Source: an uncultured Elusimicrobiales bacterium
GTDB taxonomy: Bacteria > Elusimicrobiota > Elusimicrobia > Elusimicrobiales > Elusimicrobiaceae
DNA: 40,410 bases
NCBI GenBank assembly: GCA_944326765.1
Contig: CALVFE010000011.1
Coordinates: 1-40,410 of the forward strand
Reading direction: 5' to 3'
The position numbers and the translations under genes were made by a program. The notes beneath the pieces were generated by a model. It was given only the letters and a program-made list of their open reading frames with translations. It was not told the DNA's origin and did not search any database. Each line of letters begins with the position of its first letter. The first letter of the stretch is position 1. Shown one piece after another: positions 31,703 through 40,185 of the stretch.

Positions 31703-32139
31703 TTGCACACATTTTTTATCAAACGAATGTCCCCAAGTATTTGCGCCGCACGGGTTTATTCAAAGCCGCCCTGCAAAAGGGGCTTAAACATTTTGCCCGT
31801 CAAAACATTGAAGTAAACGTTATTTTTGTAGATGAAAAAGAAATCCGCCGCGTAAATGTGGAATTTTTAAATCACCACTATGTAACGGACGTCATTTCAT
31901 TTAACCACGAAAAACCTCCCTTCGACACGGGCGAACCGTGGGCGTTTGGCGACATTTTTGTATGTTATCAAGTGGCGCGCAAAAACGCGAAATCCTTTGG
32001 GCATACGATTTTGCAGGAAATGATGATGTATGTAACCCACGGCGCCCTGCATTTGTCGGGAATGGACGACCACGCCCCTAAAGACCGCGCGGAAATGGAC
32101 CGGCAGGCGGAAAAAATCATTACAACCGTTTTGGCTTAA
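31699..32139 (+). CDS. ybeY: Endoribonuclease YbeY
   Basis: This 146-residue zinc-dependent RNase acts in 16S rRNA 3'-end maturation and ribosome quality control. YVTHGALHLSGMDDHAP supplies the three metal-binding histidines; compared with the usual HGxLHLxGYDH it has one extra Asp before the last His and a Met in place of Tyr. VTDVISFNHE and an N-terminal VDEKEIRRVNVEFLN (the TDVLSF region) are standard. The ATG overlaps the phoH stop by four bases, and an upstream in-frame ATG lies inside phoH. A bidirectional terminator follows. Confidence 0.93.
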   Translation: MIAHIFYQTNVPKYLRRTGLFKAALQKGLKHFARQNIEVNVIFVDEKEIRRVNVEFLNHHYVTDVISFNHEKPPFDTGEPWAFGDIFVCYQVARKNAKSFGHTILQEMMMYVTHGALHLSGMDDHAPKDRAEMDRQAEKIITTVLA

Positions 32140-32151
32140 CGGACTCATCAA

Positions 32152-32182
32152 AAAAAAGGAACGATAAGCTCGTTCCTTTTTT
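32152..32182. terminator. Bidirectional terminator between ybeY and the phosphatase
   Basis: AAAAAAGGAACGA (32152-32164), loop TAAGC and TCGTTCCTTTTTT (32170-32182): a 13-bp stem with A and T runs on both sides, serving both convergent genes. Confidence 0.92.
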
Positions 32183-32204
32183 GCTCTTACTACAAACGCG
32201 ATTT

Positions 32205-33002
32205 CTAAATAGATTCTTCCGCAGGAACATCTATAATATGCGGCGCGCCGGCTTCATCAATTACCAAGTATTGCAGCTTGCGGTGCATGCCCACGTCTAC
32301 CGGAATGATATTGGCGGTACGGTCTAAAATAATCCGGGTTACCGGCGTATGCCCTACCACTTGGACCAACGGACTTTTCGGATAGGAAGACACCAAATCT
32401 TCCAAATCTTCCCAAAAAATACCTCCGAATCGGTCTGCCCCTTTGCGGCTGATGCTGATATTAAAAATAGGGTGCTTATAAAATTCATGCTTGATGGATT
32501 CCCGAAAAATAAGATTAATCATCGAAGCGATATTGCCGGCATTGGGATCATCTAACTGCATCTGGAAAATTTTATAAAGTTTGCGCGTTACGCCGGCGTG
32601 GGTAAACAAAATGCCTTTATAGGCGTATGCGGCGCGCAGTTCGCCGTTTAACACTTGGCGGGTTAATTTATCATGGATTAATTTCGCTTCTTCCTTGCTA
32701 AATCCGGAAATGACAAAATTGGATAAAAGCGGCTCCAGCTCGTGATTTCCCACCAGCCGAATAACTTCTCCCTGCGACTGCAGCGCTTGTTTTTGAATTC
32801 TGTCCAACAAATCATCTACTTTGCGCGATGCGGGGCCGCGGTCAAAAATATCCCCCATCTGTACTAGACGGTTATGTCCGCCGCTCCAATTTTGATTTTC
32901 ATCAATGAGTCCGGCGTGCTGCAGGATTTTGACAAACGGTTCGTATTGCCCGTGTACATCTCCCACTACAATAACTTGTTTTGGACTTTTGGGGGGTTGC
33001 AT
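32205..33002 (-). CDS. PPP-like (Shewanella-type) metallophosphatase
   Basis: This 265-residue calcineurin-like enzyme shows PPP-family motifs: VVGDVHGQY (12-20), MGDIFDRGP (49-57), LVGNHELEP, FTHAGVT and VVGHTPV, then a short PVDVGMH. The GDVHGQ / GDxFDRG / GNHE spacing is that of Shewanella-like phosphatases and ApaH-like enzymes, which act on phosphoproteins or dinucleoside polyphosphates in bacteria. The substrate is not determined. The ATG lies close to an AT-rich stretch (33010-33050) that probably contains divergent promoters for this gene and glcD. It is a stand-alone gene ending at a shared terminator. Confidence 0.87.
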   Translation of the reverse strand: MQPPKSPKQVIVVGDVHGQYEPFVKILQHAGLIDENQNWSGGHNRLVQMGDIFDRGPASRKVDDLLDRIQKQALQSQGEVIRLVGNHELEPLLSNFVISGFSKEEAKLIHDKLTRQVLNGELRAAYAYKGILFTHAGVTRKLYKIFQMQLDDPNAGNIASMINLIFRESIKHEFYKHPIFNISISRKGADRFGGIFWEDLEDLVSSYPKSPLVQVVGHTPVTRIILDRTANIIPVDVGMHRKLQYLVIDEAGAPHIIDVPAEESI

Positions 33003-33077
33003 TGGTATCGCGCCTTATACAAATAATATAATAATAGTATATAAAAAACATACACAAACGACACACTTATACGCTTT

Positions 33078-35072
33078 ATGAAAATATCGGCCGCCGCGTT
33101 AAACCGCCTGCAAAAAACGGTAGGAAAACAAAATGTCCTAACAGATGAAGTTTCGCTGTCTCTTTACGCCTACGACTGTTCGCTCTCGCGCACCCGGCCG
33201 GACGCGGTAATACAACTGCTCCGTACGGAGTGGATCGCTCCCGTATTACATATTTTGTATCAATGCAACATTCCTTTCGTTGCGCGCGCCAGCGCCACCA
33301 ATCATGCCGGCAGCTGTGCGGCTTTAAACGGTGGCGTAATCCTGAACATGGCGCCCTTAAACCGTCTGCTGCAAATCAATACGCAGGAAGGATTTGCCCT
33401 TGCAGAACCCGGCGTGATTACGGGAGATCTTCAACAGCAGCTGACTCCTTTAGGATTTTTTTATGCGCCGGATCCTGCCAGCGAACGCGTCTGCACGCTG
33501 GGAGGCAATTTAGCCCAAAACGCCAGCGGCGCGCGCTGTATGAAATACGGCGGCACGATAGATCATGTATTGGAAGCGGAAGTAGTGCTTCCAAACGGCA
33601 CCCCCATTTCTTTTTCCCGCGCAAAGGGCGGCCCGGATTGGATCGGTTTATTGGCGGGAAGCGAAGGAACGCTGGGAATTATTACCCGTTTGAAAGTAAA
33701 AATTTTACCCGCGGCCAAACACATTAAAACCTTTTTGGTTACGTTCCCCTCCTTAGAAGACTCCGTGCAAACCGTCAGCGATTTGGCCGCCCGGGGAATT
33801 ATCCCGCGCTGTGTGGAAGCCATGGATCAAATTACCACCCGCGCGGTAGAAGAATTCTCCCACGCCGGTTACCCGCTCGACGCCCAATCCCTGCTTATTT
33901 TGGAATTAGACGGAAAACCAAAACAAATAGAACAAGACGCCCTGCAGCTCGAAACCATCTGCCGGCAAAACAACGCTCAAAAATTTATTCCGGCTAAGAC
34001 GGAAGCCGAACGGCAAAAACTTTGGTTTGGCCGGCGCGCGGCGTACGCGGCAATGGCGCGCCTGGCCCCCAACGTCATGGTGGCGGACGGCACCGTTCCG
34101 CGCAGCGAATTGCCCCGCGCACTTAAAAAAGTGCGTGCCATTTTAGACGAAAATCATATTTTCGCGAGCTTGCTCTTTCATGCGGGCGATGGGAATTTCC
34201 ATCCGCAAATTGTATTTGACGAACGCCACAAACTTGACGCATTGCGCGTTACGCGGACCGTCAAAGAGATTCTGCAAGCCTGTGTAGATTGCGGAGGCAC
34301 TATTTCAGGGGAACACGGCGTAGGCGTAGAAAAACGCGCGGTTATGGCTTACCAATACGATAAGCCCACTTTGGATTTGTTTGCGCGCATCAAACGCGCG
34401 GCAGACCCCAAGAATTTAGCCAACCCGCTTAAATTAATTCCGCTGAAATACGCCGAAAAAGCACGCGCCCCGCAACCGCTTTTGGAAAATATCAAACCGC
34501 TGGCACAACAAATCCTCACCCATTGGGAAACCCATATCCCGTGTGTACCCGTGGGCGCAAACACGCGCTTGCGGACGACGGCTCACAACACCCTTTCAAC
34601 CCGGGATTTGAACCAAATCCTGGAAATTGACAAAACCAATTATACCGCCACCGTACAGGCCGGTGTTACATTAGACGCCCTGGCAGCCGCACTCCAAGCC
34701 GAACAAGTCTTTTGCGTCCTGCCCGCCGGAAACGGCACGCTGGGCGGTGCGTTTTGTTCGGGCTGTATGCCGGGATTTTATCCGCATGTATTGGGGTTGG
34801 AAGCGTTGCTGCCGAATGGATCTTATGTACGCTACGGCGGCAAACTGATGAAAAATGCCGCCGGCTACCATCTATCCCGTTTATTTGCCGGGTCCCAAGG
34901 CACGTTGGGAATCGTTACCCAGCTGACTTTTCGGATTTTCGCGCAGTCCATTCCCGTTGCTGCGAATTATCCATTCCGTTCAGCGCCCGGCAATTCCTTC
35001 TGGCAGGCCATCAAAACGCAGCTGGATCCGGAAGATTTATTCCCCGCGGTACAAGGAGTCCTCGATGACTGA
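33078..35072 (+). CDS. GlcD-GlcE fusion, FAD-linked 2-hydroxyacid dehydrogenase
   Basis: This 664-residue protein joins two FAD-binding oxidase modules. Residues ~1-455 resemble GlcD (glycolate/D-lactate dehydrogenase): FAD segments ATNHAGSCAALNGGVILNM, CTLGGNLAQNASGARCMKYG and GSEGTLGIITRLKV, and the C-terminal substrate-domain motif HAGDGNFHP, with GGTISGEHGVGVEKR. Residues ~465-664 resemble GlcE: VPVGANTRLR, GNGTLGGAFCSGCMPGF and GSQGTLGIVTQLTFRI, but only ~200 residues instead of ~350. It oxidises glycolate, lactate or a related 2-hydroxyacid; the acceptor chain should be the FeS protein encoded next. The stop overlaps that gene's start by eight bases. The ATG has TATACG a few bases upstream and no ribosome binding site. 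Confidence 0.88.
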   Translation: MKISAAALNRLQKTVGKQNVLTDEVSLSLYAYDCSLSRTRPDAVIQLLRTEWIAPVLHILYQCNIPFVARASATNHAGSCAALNGGVILNMAPLNRLLQINTQEGFALAEPGVITGDLQQQLTPLGFFYAPDPASERVCTLGGNLAQNASGARCMKYGGTIDHVLEAEVVLPNGTPISFSRAKGGPDWIGLLAGSEGTLGIITRLKVKILPAAKHIKTFLVTFPSLEDSVQTVSDLAARGIIPRCVEAMDQITTRAVEEFSHAGYPLDAQSLLILELDGKPKQIEQDALQLETICRQNNAQKFIPAKTEAERQKLWFGRRAAYAAMARLAPNVMVADGTVPRSELPRALKKVRAILDENHIFASLLFHAGDGNFHPQIVFDERHKLDALRVTRTVKEILQACVDCGGTISGEHGVGVEKRAVMAYQYDKPTLDLFARIKRAADPKNLANPLKLIPLKYAEKARAPQPLLENIKPLAQQILTHWETHIPCVPVGANTRLRTTAHNTLSTRDLNQILEIDKTNYTATVQAGVTLDALAAALQAEQVFCVLPAGNGTLGGAFCSGCMPGFYPHVLGLEALLPNGSYVRYGGKLMKNAAGYHLSRLFAGSQGTLGIVTQLTFRIFAQSIPVAANYPFRSAPGNSFWQAIKTQLDPEDLFPAVQGVLDD

Positions 35073-36372
35073 TTTCTTTGCGCAGCTGGACTCGCAACAT
35101 ACCCAAAAACATCTGCCGTCGTTGCAGACCCCTTTGGGAGAACGAAGCGTATATGATTCGGTTGCTTTCTGTAACCGCTGCGGCAGCTGCCAACAAGTAT
35201 GCCCCACTTACCTGCTAACCGCCGAAGAAACTTTCTCCCCGCGCGGACGCAACCAGGCAATACGCTTGCTGATAGAAGGAAAACTTAATTTATCCCGCAA
35301 CCGCCCCCTGCTAAAAGCGATGGCCGACAGTTGCCTGTTATGCGGGCGCTGTACAGAGGCATGTGCCGGCAAAATCCCCACCGCCGAACACATTCTGGAA
35401 TTACGGCGAACGCTGCAAACCAAAACCTTGCCGCCTTTGCTGCATAAACTGCTTTCTTGGCGCAACCGCCGCCCGAAAAGATTCGCGTTGTGTATCCGCT
35501 TGGGTTGGATGATCCGCCGGCTAGGCGTAATCCGTTTATTACGCACGCTGGGTATTACGCAATTAAACGCATTATCCTGGATTCACCACGCCGATGACAT
35601 TCTCCCGGCTCCAGCCGCCGGCTTGTTTAAAAACCCGTTTTGGAGCACGAAAACGCATGCGCCGGAGAAACCGACCTTCATTTATCTTCCTTCTTTAGAA
35701 GCTGAATTTTTAATGCCCGATTTAGGCGCCGCCGTATTAAAACAAGCCGCCCAAAAACAGCATGTGCTTGTTTGGAAGAACTTTTCGAGCGGGCTTTTTG
35801 AATATATTTACGGGGATCTGCGCCAAAGCCGCCGCTTGCTGTACCGTTTAATCCGACGGCATCAACAGACCGCCGGCGGCAAACTGCCGCTGCTTACCGA
35901 CAGCATAGATGTCTATTTATTCCTTCAAAAAGCGCCGCAGTTATTTTCCCGCTGGCCAAAAAAGAAACAACAGGCTCAACTCTTTGTGCAAAACCTGCGG
36001 TTCGTAACAGACATCCTTCCCAAAACGCCACTCCGCCGTATCCAATCCGGCCGGATTCGGCTGGATAAATCGGCTCTGTTTTCCTGCGAAGGAAAACCGT
36101 TTGAAACGGCAGAGAAAATATTAAAAACACAATTCAGAAAAAATTTTGTAGAGTGTTCTTATAAGAACGCGGATACGCCCGCGTTCGGTTACAGTTTTGT
36201 ACAGCGTCATCTGGCCCATTCCATTATGATGCAAAATGTGCAAAATATCGCCCGAACACAGACAGGGACTGTGTTTACATTGTCGGGGCTGTCTGCTTTG
36301 GAACTTAATTTTTATTTGAAACGATTTTACCCAACCGCCAAAGCAGATCACTTAGTACGCTTACACGGGTGA
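35065..36372 (+). CDS. GlcF-like FeS protein lacking CCG cysteines
   Basis: This 435-residue protein is the partner of the GlcD-GlcE fusion. Two ferredoxin motifs are near the N-terminus: CNRCGSCQQVCPTY (~36-49) and CLLCGRCTEACAGKIPT (~92-108), where the second lacks the usual Pro after the last Cys. In GlcF and related proteins the C-terminal half carries two CCG domains that bind a further cluster. Here the equivalent places read WKNFSSG and TPAFGYSF, with no CCG. So electron transfer through the 4Fe-4S pair is possible, but the non-cubane site is gone. The start ATG at 35065 overlaps the preceding stop. It could be a functional variant or early decay; the frame is intact. Confidence 0.85.
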   Translation: MTDFFAQLDSQHTQKHLPSLQTPLGERSVYDSVAFCNRCGSCQQVCPTYLLTAEETFSPRGRNQAIRLLIEGKLNLSRNRPLLKAMADSCLLCGRCTEACAGKIPTAEHILELRRTLQTKTLPPLLHKLLSWRNRRPKRFALCIRLGWMIRRLGVIRLLRTLGITQLNALSWIHHADDILPAPAAGLFKNPFWSTKTHAPEKPTFIYLPSLEAEFLMPDLGAAVLKQAAQKQHVLVWKNFSSGLFEYIYGDLRQSRRLLYRLIRRHQQTAGGKLPLLTDSIDVYLFLQKAPQLFSRWPKKKQQAQLFVQNLRFVTDILPKTPLRRIQSGRIRLDKSALFSCEGKPFETAEKILKTQFRKNFVECSYKNADTPAFGYSFVQRHLAHSIMMQNVQNIARTQTGTVFTLSGLSALELNFYLKRFYPTAKADHLVRLHG

Positions 36373-36376
36373 AACT

Positions 36377-37570
36377 ATGCAACCATTCAAGCCGGAAAAT
36401 GGTAAGCTCTCGGCCGAAGAAAAACTGAATTTGCTGGTAGAATTCGGAGCGCGTATTTCGTGCGAACTGCGCCTGGATAAACTGTTGGATATTATCGGCC
36501 AGCAAATTACCAAAATGTTAGACGTCGGCCGCTGTACCATCTACCTCAAAGACGTGGAGAAAAATGAACTCTGGTCTAAAATTGCGCAGGGCCGCGGCTT
36601 AGAACATACGGAAATCCGCGTACCGCTTAACGGCGGCGGCATTATCTCCATCGTGGCGCGCACCGGCGAAACCATCAATCTCCCCAACGCCTACGAAGAT
36701 CCCCGTTTTTCGATGGACGTGGATATGGTAACCGATTTTCGCACCCATTCCATGCTGGCCATTCCGCTCAAAAACAATTCCGGCAAAGTATTGGGCGTGT
36801 TCCAAGTCGCCAACAAATCCGACGGAACGGCGTTTGACAAAAAAGACGAAGGCATTTTGCTGTTGCTGGCTACGCTGGCCGGCAGCGCCATTGAAATCGC
36901 CAAACTCTATCAAGACGTTCACGTCGCCCAACTGGAAACCATCTACCGGCTGGCCGTCACGGCGGAATACCGCGACCAACAAGACACCCGGGCTCACTTA
37001 AAAAACATCAGCATCATTTCTTATTTGCTGGCCTTGGCGTTGGGCATGAGCAAAAAAGACGCCGATTTGATTAAAAACGCCAGTCCGCTGCACGACATCG
37101 GCAAAGTGGCACTGGCGGACAACATTTTGTTAAAGCCGGGCAAACTGACGCCGGAAGAATTTGAAATTATGAAGTCGCACACGATTTACGGCGGGCGCAT
37201 TTTGGAAGGAGCTCATTCCAAAGTATTAAAAATTGCACACAAAATGGCTTGTTACCATCACGAAAAGTGGAACGGTTCGGGCTATCCCAAAGGGCTCAAA
37301 GGCGAAGAAATCCCGATAGAAGCGCGCATTATTACGGTGGCTGACGTGTTTGACGCCTTATGCGTGTTCCGGGTTTATAAAAAAGCCTGGCCGACGGACG
37401 AAGCCTATGCTTATATCTTGGGCGAATCGGGCAAATCGTTTGATCCGCACGTCGTGGCGGCGTTTAAAAAGATTTATCCGTCCGTGCGCAAACTCTACGC
37501 CAACATTTCGGTCAACCAGCCCCAACCGCAGACCAGTGATGTCCCCTCCCCAGAAAAAACGCAATTTTAA
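36377..37570 (+). CDS. GAF/HD-GYP signalling protein
   Basis: This 397-residue cytosolic protein has an N-terminal GAF sensor domain (~30-185: LDKLLDIIGQQITKMLDVGR, INLPNAYEDPRF, HSMLAIPLKN, VLGVFQVANK). It is followed by an HD-GYP phosphodiesterase domain: EYRDQQDTRAHLKN, LHDIGKVAL, HTIYGGRIL, HHEKWNGSGYPKGLKGEEIP and ITVADVFDAL. The metal-binding histidines, HD and GYP elements are present, so it probably degrades cyclic di-nucleotides such as c-di-GMP. The C-terminal tail is Pro/Gln-rich. It starts four bases after the GlcF stop, so it may be regulated with the 2-hydroxyacid operon. A hairpin begins at its stop codon. Confidence 0.9.
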   Translation: MQPFKPENGKLSAEEKLNLLVEFGARISCELRLDKLLDIIGQQITKMLDVGRCTIYLKDVEKNELWSKIAQGRGLEHTEIRVPLNGGGIISIVARTGETINLPNAYEDPRFSMDVDMVTDFRTHSMLAIPLKNNSGKVLGVFQVANKSDGTAFDKKDEGILLLLATLAGSAIEIAKLYQDVHVAQLETIYRLAVTAEYRDQQDTRAHLKNISIISYLLALALGMSKKDADLIKNASPLHDIGKVALADNILLKPGKLTPEEFEIMKSHTIYGGRILEGAHSKVLKIAHKMACYHHEKWNGSGYPKGLKGEEIPIEARIITVADVFDALCVFRVYKKAWPTDEAYAYILGESGKSFDPHVVAAFKKIYPSVRKLYANISVNQPQPQTSDVPSPEKTQF

Positions 37571-37595
37571 ACCTTGCCTTTGCGCGGGGTTTTTT
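37569..37595 (+). terminator. Terminator overlapping the HD-GYP stop codon
   Basis: AAACCTTGC (37569-37577) pairs with GCGGGGTTT (37584-37592), including two G-T pairs, followed by TTT. The first bases belong to the TAA stop. It is a moderate-strength candidate. Confidence 0.5.
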
Positions 37596-37698
37596 AACAC
37601 CGTTGTTTTCTTCCTGGCGGTTTCGGCGCAGAAAATACTACAATATAGTGTCCTTTTGGCTTTCAACCCAAAGTACCATTTTGCTTGCGAGGTTTTTG

Positions 37699-38778
37699 AT
37701 GGAGAAAGAGACGATACTCCTCGGTCTGTCGGGCGGCGTGGATTCCGCGGCGGCGGCCGTATTGCTTAAACAGCAAGGTTACCGCGTCATCGGCGCGACG
37801 ATGCTCATTTGGGATCCTTCTCTTCCCGTACCGGCCGGCCCTTACCAAAAGAATGCCTGCTTGTCACCCGACAAGGAAGACGTCAGCGAAATTGAAAACC
37901 TGGCGCGAAAATTGGGCATTGAATTTTTACCCGTGGACTGCCGCCAACAGTACCGTCAAACGGTGCTGGATAACTTCCGGCAGGAATATGCCTGCGGACG
38001 CACGCCCAACCCGTGCGTGCTGTGCAACAGCGTCATCAAGTTTGGCGTCTTGCCTGCGGCGGCCAAAGCGCAGGGCGTTGCTTTTGATAAATTTGCCACC
38101 GGTCATTATGCCCGCGTGGAAAAAGACTCGCAGACCGGGAAATATCTGTTGAAAAGAGCGAAAGATTTATCCCGCGACCAAAGCTACTTTTTGCACCGTT
38201 TAACCCAAAATCAACTTTCGCAGGTGTTGTTCCCGCTGGGCGAAATGACCAAACCCGAAATCCGCGAAGTGGCACGCCAAGCGGGATTGGCCGTTGCGGA
38301 CAAAGAAGACAGCCAGGATTTTTATTGCGGCGATTATAATGCTTTATTAAATTTTCCCAATCAGCCCGGCGACATTGTTACGTTAGACGGCAAAAAGGTG
38401 TCCCGCCATAATGGAATCTGGGGTTATACCATCGGCAAACGCAAAGGACTCGGCATCAGCGGTTTTAAAACGCCGATGTATGTGGTGCGCATTGACGCCC
38501 CTAACAATCAGGTAGTGATCGGCCCTAAAGAAGCGCTCTATTCCAAAACGCTTCAGGCAGATCACGTCAGCTGGGTGGCGGGAGAACCGCCGGCGGAAAA
38601 TTTTGGCTGCGATATAAAAATTCGCAACTTGCACGTACCCGCCAAAGCGCAGGTAACGGTGGGCGAAGACGGCTCCTTCTCCGCGGAATTTGAAGAACCG
38701 CAATTATCGGTTACCGCCGGGCAATCCGCCGTGTTATACGATGGCGATATCGTACTGGGTGGAGGAATCATTAAATAA
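37699..38778 (+). CDS. mnmA: tRNA 2-thiouridylase MnmA
   Basis: This 359-residue enzyme makes the 2-thio group of wobble uridine-34 in tRNA Lys, Glu and Gln, using ATP and persulfide sulfur. The PP-loop is GLSGGVDSAAAAVLL (~8-22). The catalytic cysteines are in TPNPCVLCNSVIKFG and DKEDSQDFYCGDY. Also visible are FATGHYARV and GYTIGKRKGLGIS. Length is normal. The start is set by GCGAGG just upstream of 37699 rather than the longer frame from 37603. A TACAATATAG promoter-like motif lies at 37633. It converges on dnaJ with a shared terminator. Confidence 0.95.
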   Translation: MEKETILLGLSGGVDSAAAAVLLKQQGYRVIGATMLIWDPSLPVPAGPYQKNACLSPDKEDVSEIENLARKLGIEFLPVDCRQQYRQTVLDNFRQEYACGRTPNPCVLCNSVIKFGVLPAAAKAQGVAFDKFATGHYARVEKDSQTGKYLLKRAKDLSRDQSYFLHRLTQNQLSQVLFPLGEMTKPEIREVARQAGLAVADKEDSQDFYCGDYNALLNFPNQPGDIVTLDGKKVSRHNGIWGYTIGKRKGLGISGFKTPMYVVRIDAPNNQVVIGPKEALYSKTLQADHVSWVAGEPPAENFGCDIKIRNLHVPAKAQVTVGEDGSFSAEFEEPQLSVTAGQSAVLYDGDIVLGGGIIK

Positions 38779-38793
38779 GCTTCTTAGACCATA

Positions 38794-38827
38794 AAAAAAC
38801 GGGCGGCTGAAAACCGTCCGTTTTTTT
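38794..38827. terminator. Bidirectional terminator between mnmA and dnaJ
   Basis: AAAAAACGGGCGG, loop CTGAAAA and CCGTCCGTTTTTTT form a 12-13 bp stem with one G-T pair, and A/T runs on both sides. Confidence 0.9.
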
Positions 38828-38842
38828 ATCTTCCCGTTTCAT

Positions 38843-39955
38843 TTACGAAAACAATTCCTTAAAGAAACTCTTTTTCCCGCCGGTTTCTTTCGCCAGTTCT
38901 TCCAAGAGTTCTTTCTGGCGCGCCGTTGGTTTCTTGGGGACTTCAATTTTTACGTTAACCAGCAGATCCCCAAAGCCTTTCTTTCCCAGTTTCGGCATGC
39001 CGTTTCCTTGCAGTTTTAAGGTGGCACCAAACTGCGTCCCTTTCGGAATATCCAATTCCACTTCTTTGCCTTCAATGGTCGGAACTTTAATGCTGCCGCC
39101 CAGCACGGCTTGCGGATAGGTAATCTGAGCATCTAACACCAAATCGTCGCCCTGGCGTTTGAAGATTTTATGTTCTTTGACGTGCACTTCCACATATAAA
39201 TCGCCAAACCCGCCGCCGTTCGTGCCGATATCGCCGCCGTTGGACACCCGCAGCGTAACTCCGGAACGCACCCCGGAAGGAACTTTAACGGTCAGTTTTT
39301 CTTTCACCCGTTTCGTACCGCTGCCGCGGCATTCGGGGCAGGGTTTTTCCACCACCGTTCCTTTTCCGCCGCAGTCCGGGCATACTTGGCGCATACTAAA
39401 AAATCCTTGGGAATACGTTACCGTTCCCGTGCCGTTGCAAGAGCGACAGGTCTTGCGGGCGCTGCCGGGCGCGGCGCCTGAACCGTCGCAGGCGGAACAA
39501 TTGTCCATACGCGTATAATCTACGGGAATTTCTTTGCCCATAAAAGCTTCTTCCAGCGTTAAAGTAACGTCCAGCTTTAGGTCTTCCCCTCGCTGCGGGC
39601 GGGGGCTTTGCCTTCTGCCGCCGCCAAATCCGCCGCCGAAAATATCTCCAAAAACGGAACCGAATATATCATTGATATCGCCAAATCCGCCGGCATTGAA
39701 ACCGCCGAATCCGCCCGCACCGGCCACGCCTTCGTGTCCGTATTGGTCATACATGCGTTTTTTTTGCGGATCGGACAGCACGGAAAAAGCTTCGTTTATT
39801 TTTTTAAACTGTTCTTCGGCTTCTTTATTGCCGGGATTGCGGTCGGGGTGATATTTCATTGCCTGTCGGCGGAAGGCTGATTTTATTTCCACTTCCGAGG
39901 CCGTACGTTCTACACCAAGTACTTGATAATAATCTTCTTTCATTTTAGTGGGCAT
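38843..39955 (-). CDS. dnaJ: Chaperone DnaJ
   Basis: This 370-residue type I DnaJ is the co-chaperone that delivers substrates to DnaK and stimulates its ATPase. The J domain (~7-70) has YHPDRNPG; the Gly/Phe-rich linker runs [13 protein letters not shown] to FGGGFGG. Four zinc repeats follow: [32 protein letters not shown] and [10 protein letters not shown]. The two substrate-binding barrels have [18 protein letters not shown] and [20 protein letters not shown] at 39955 has CAGGATT upstream. dnaK and grpE are not adjacent. TATAAT about 30-35 bases before the start (~39985-39990) is a promoter candidate; no complete CIRCE element was found. Confidence 0.97.
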   Translation of the reverse strand: MPTKMKEDYYQVLGVERTASEVEIKSAFRRQAMKYHPDRNPGNKEAEEQFKKINEAFSVLSDPQKKRMYDQYGHEGVAGAGGFGGFNAGGFGDINDIFGSVFGDIFGGGFGGGRRQSPRPQRGEDLKLDVTLTLEEAFMGKEIPVDYTRMDNCSACDGSGAAPGSARKTCRSCNGTGTVTYSQGFFSMRQVCPDCGGKGTVVEKPCPECRGSGTKRVKEKLTVKVPSGVRSGVTLRVSNGGDIGTNGGGFGDLYVEVHVKEHKIFKRQGDDLVLDAQITYPQAVLGGSIKVPTIEGKEVELDIPKGTQFGATLKLQGNGMPKLGKKGFGDLLVNVKIEVPKKPTARQKELLEELAKETGGKKSFFKELFS

Positions 39956-40083
39956 AATCCTGCAGAATCACTTTTAAAATCTCATTATATATATTTTATT
40001 AAATTTACACTCGGCCTGCACAATTGCTGCTTTTGCAAGGAGCGGAAACCAAACGCATAAAATAGCAACGGAAGGAACAATTA

Positions 40084-40092
40084 TGTTATAAT
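40084..40092 (+). promoter_or_regulatory. Extended -10 promoter for the rplU leader
   Basis: TGTTATAAT is an extended -10 element (TGnTATAAT, TATAAT at 40087-40092). The -35 position has no good match. The start near 40099 gives a leader of about 87 bases before the rplU ATG. Confidence 0.6.
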
Positions 40093-40114
40093 ATATATAC
40101 AAATTAAGGGAGAG

Positions 40115-40160
40115 CAACCCTCTTCCGCCCTGCCCGAAAGGGCAAGGGCGTGGGGTGTTG
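40115..40160 (+). promoter_or_regulatory. Nested hairpin leader upstream of rplU
   Basis: An outer stem CAACCC (40115-40120) with GGGTGTTG (40153-40160) encloses an inner stem CGCCCTGCCC (40126-40135) with GGGCAAGGGCG (40140-40150). The inner stem has one bulged A and is closed by a GAAA tetraloop. It lies between two -10 boxes. L21 leaders with an autoregulatory role are known in Firmicutes; whether this one is related is not clear. Confidence 0.5.
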
Positions 40161-40170
40161 TCTCTTTATT

Positions 40171-40179
40171 TGGTATAAT
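40171..40179 (+). promoter_or_regulatory. Second extended -10 next to rplU
   Basis: TGGTATAAT (TATAAT at 40174-40179) ends six bases before the ATG at 40186, so transcription would begin on the start codon. No ribosome binding site is present. Confidence 0.55.
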
Positions 40180-40185
40180 AAACTT

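Noticed and set aside
39956..40040. CIRCE heat-shock operator upstream of dnaJ
   Set aside because: Only a partial GAGTGTAAA half is present; the 9-9-9 inverted repeat is missing.
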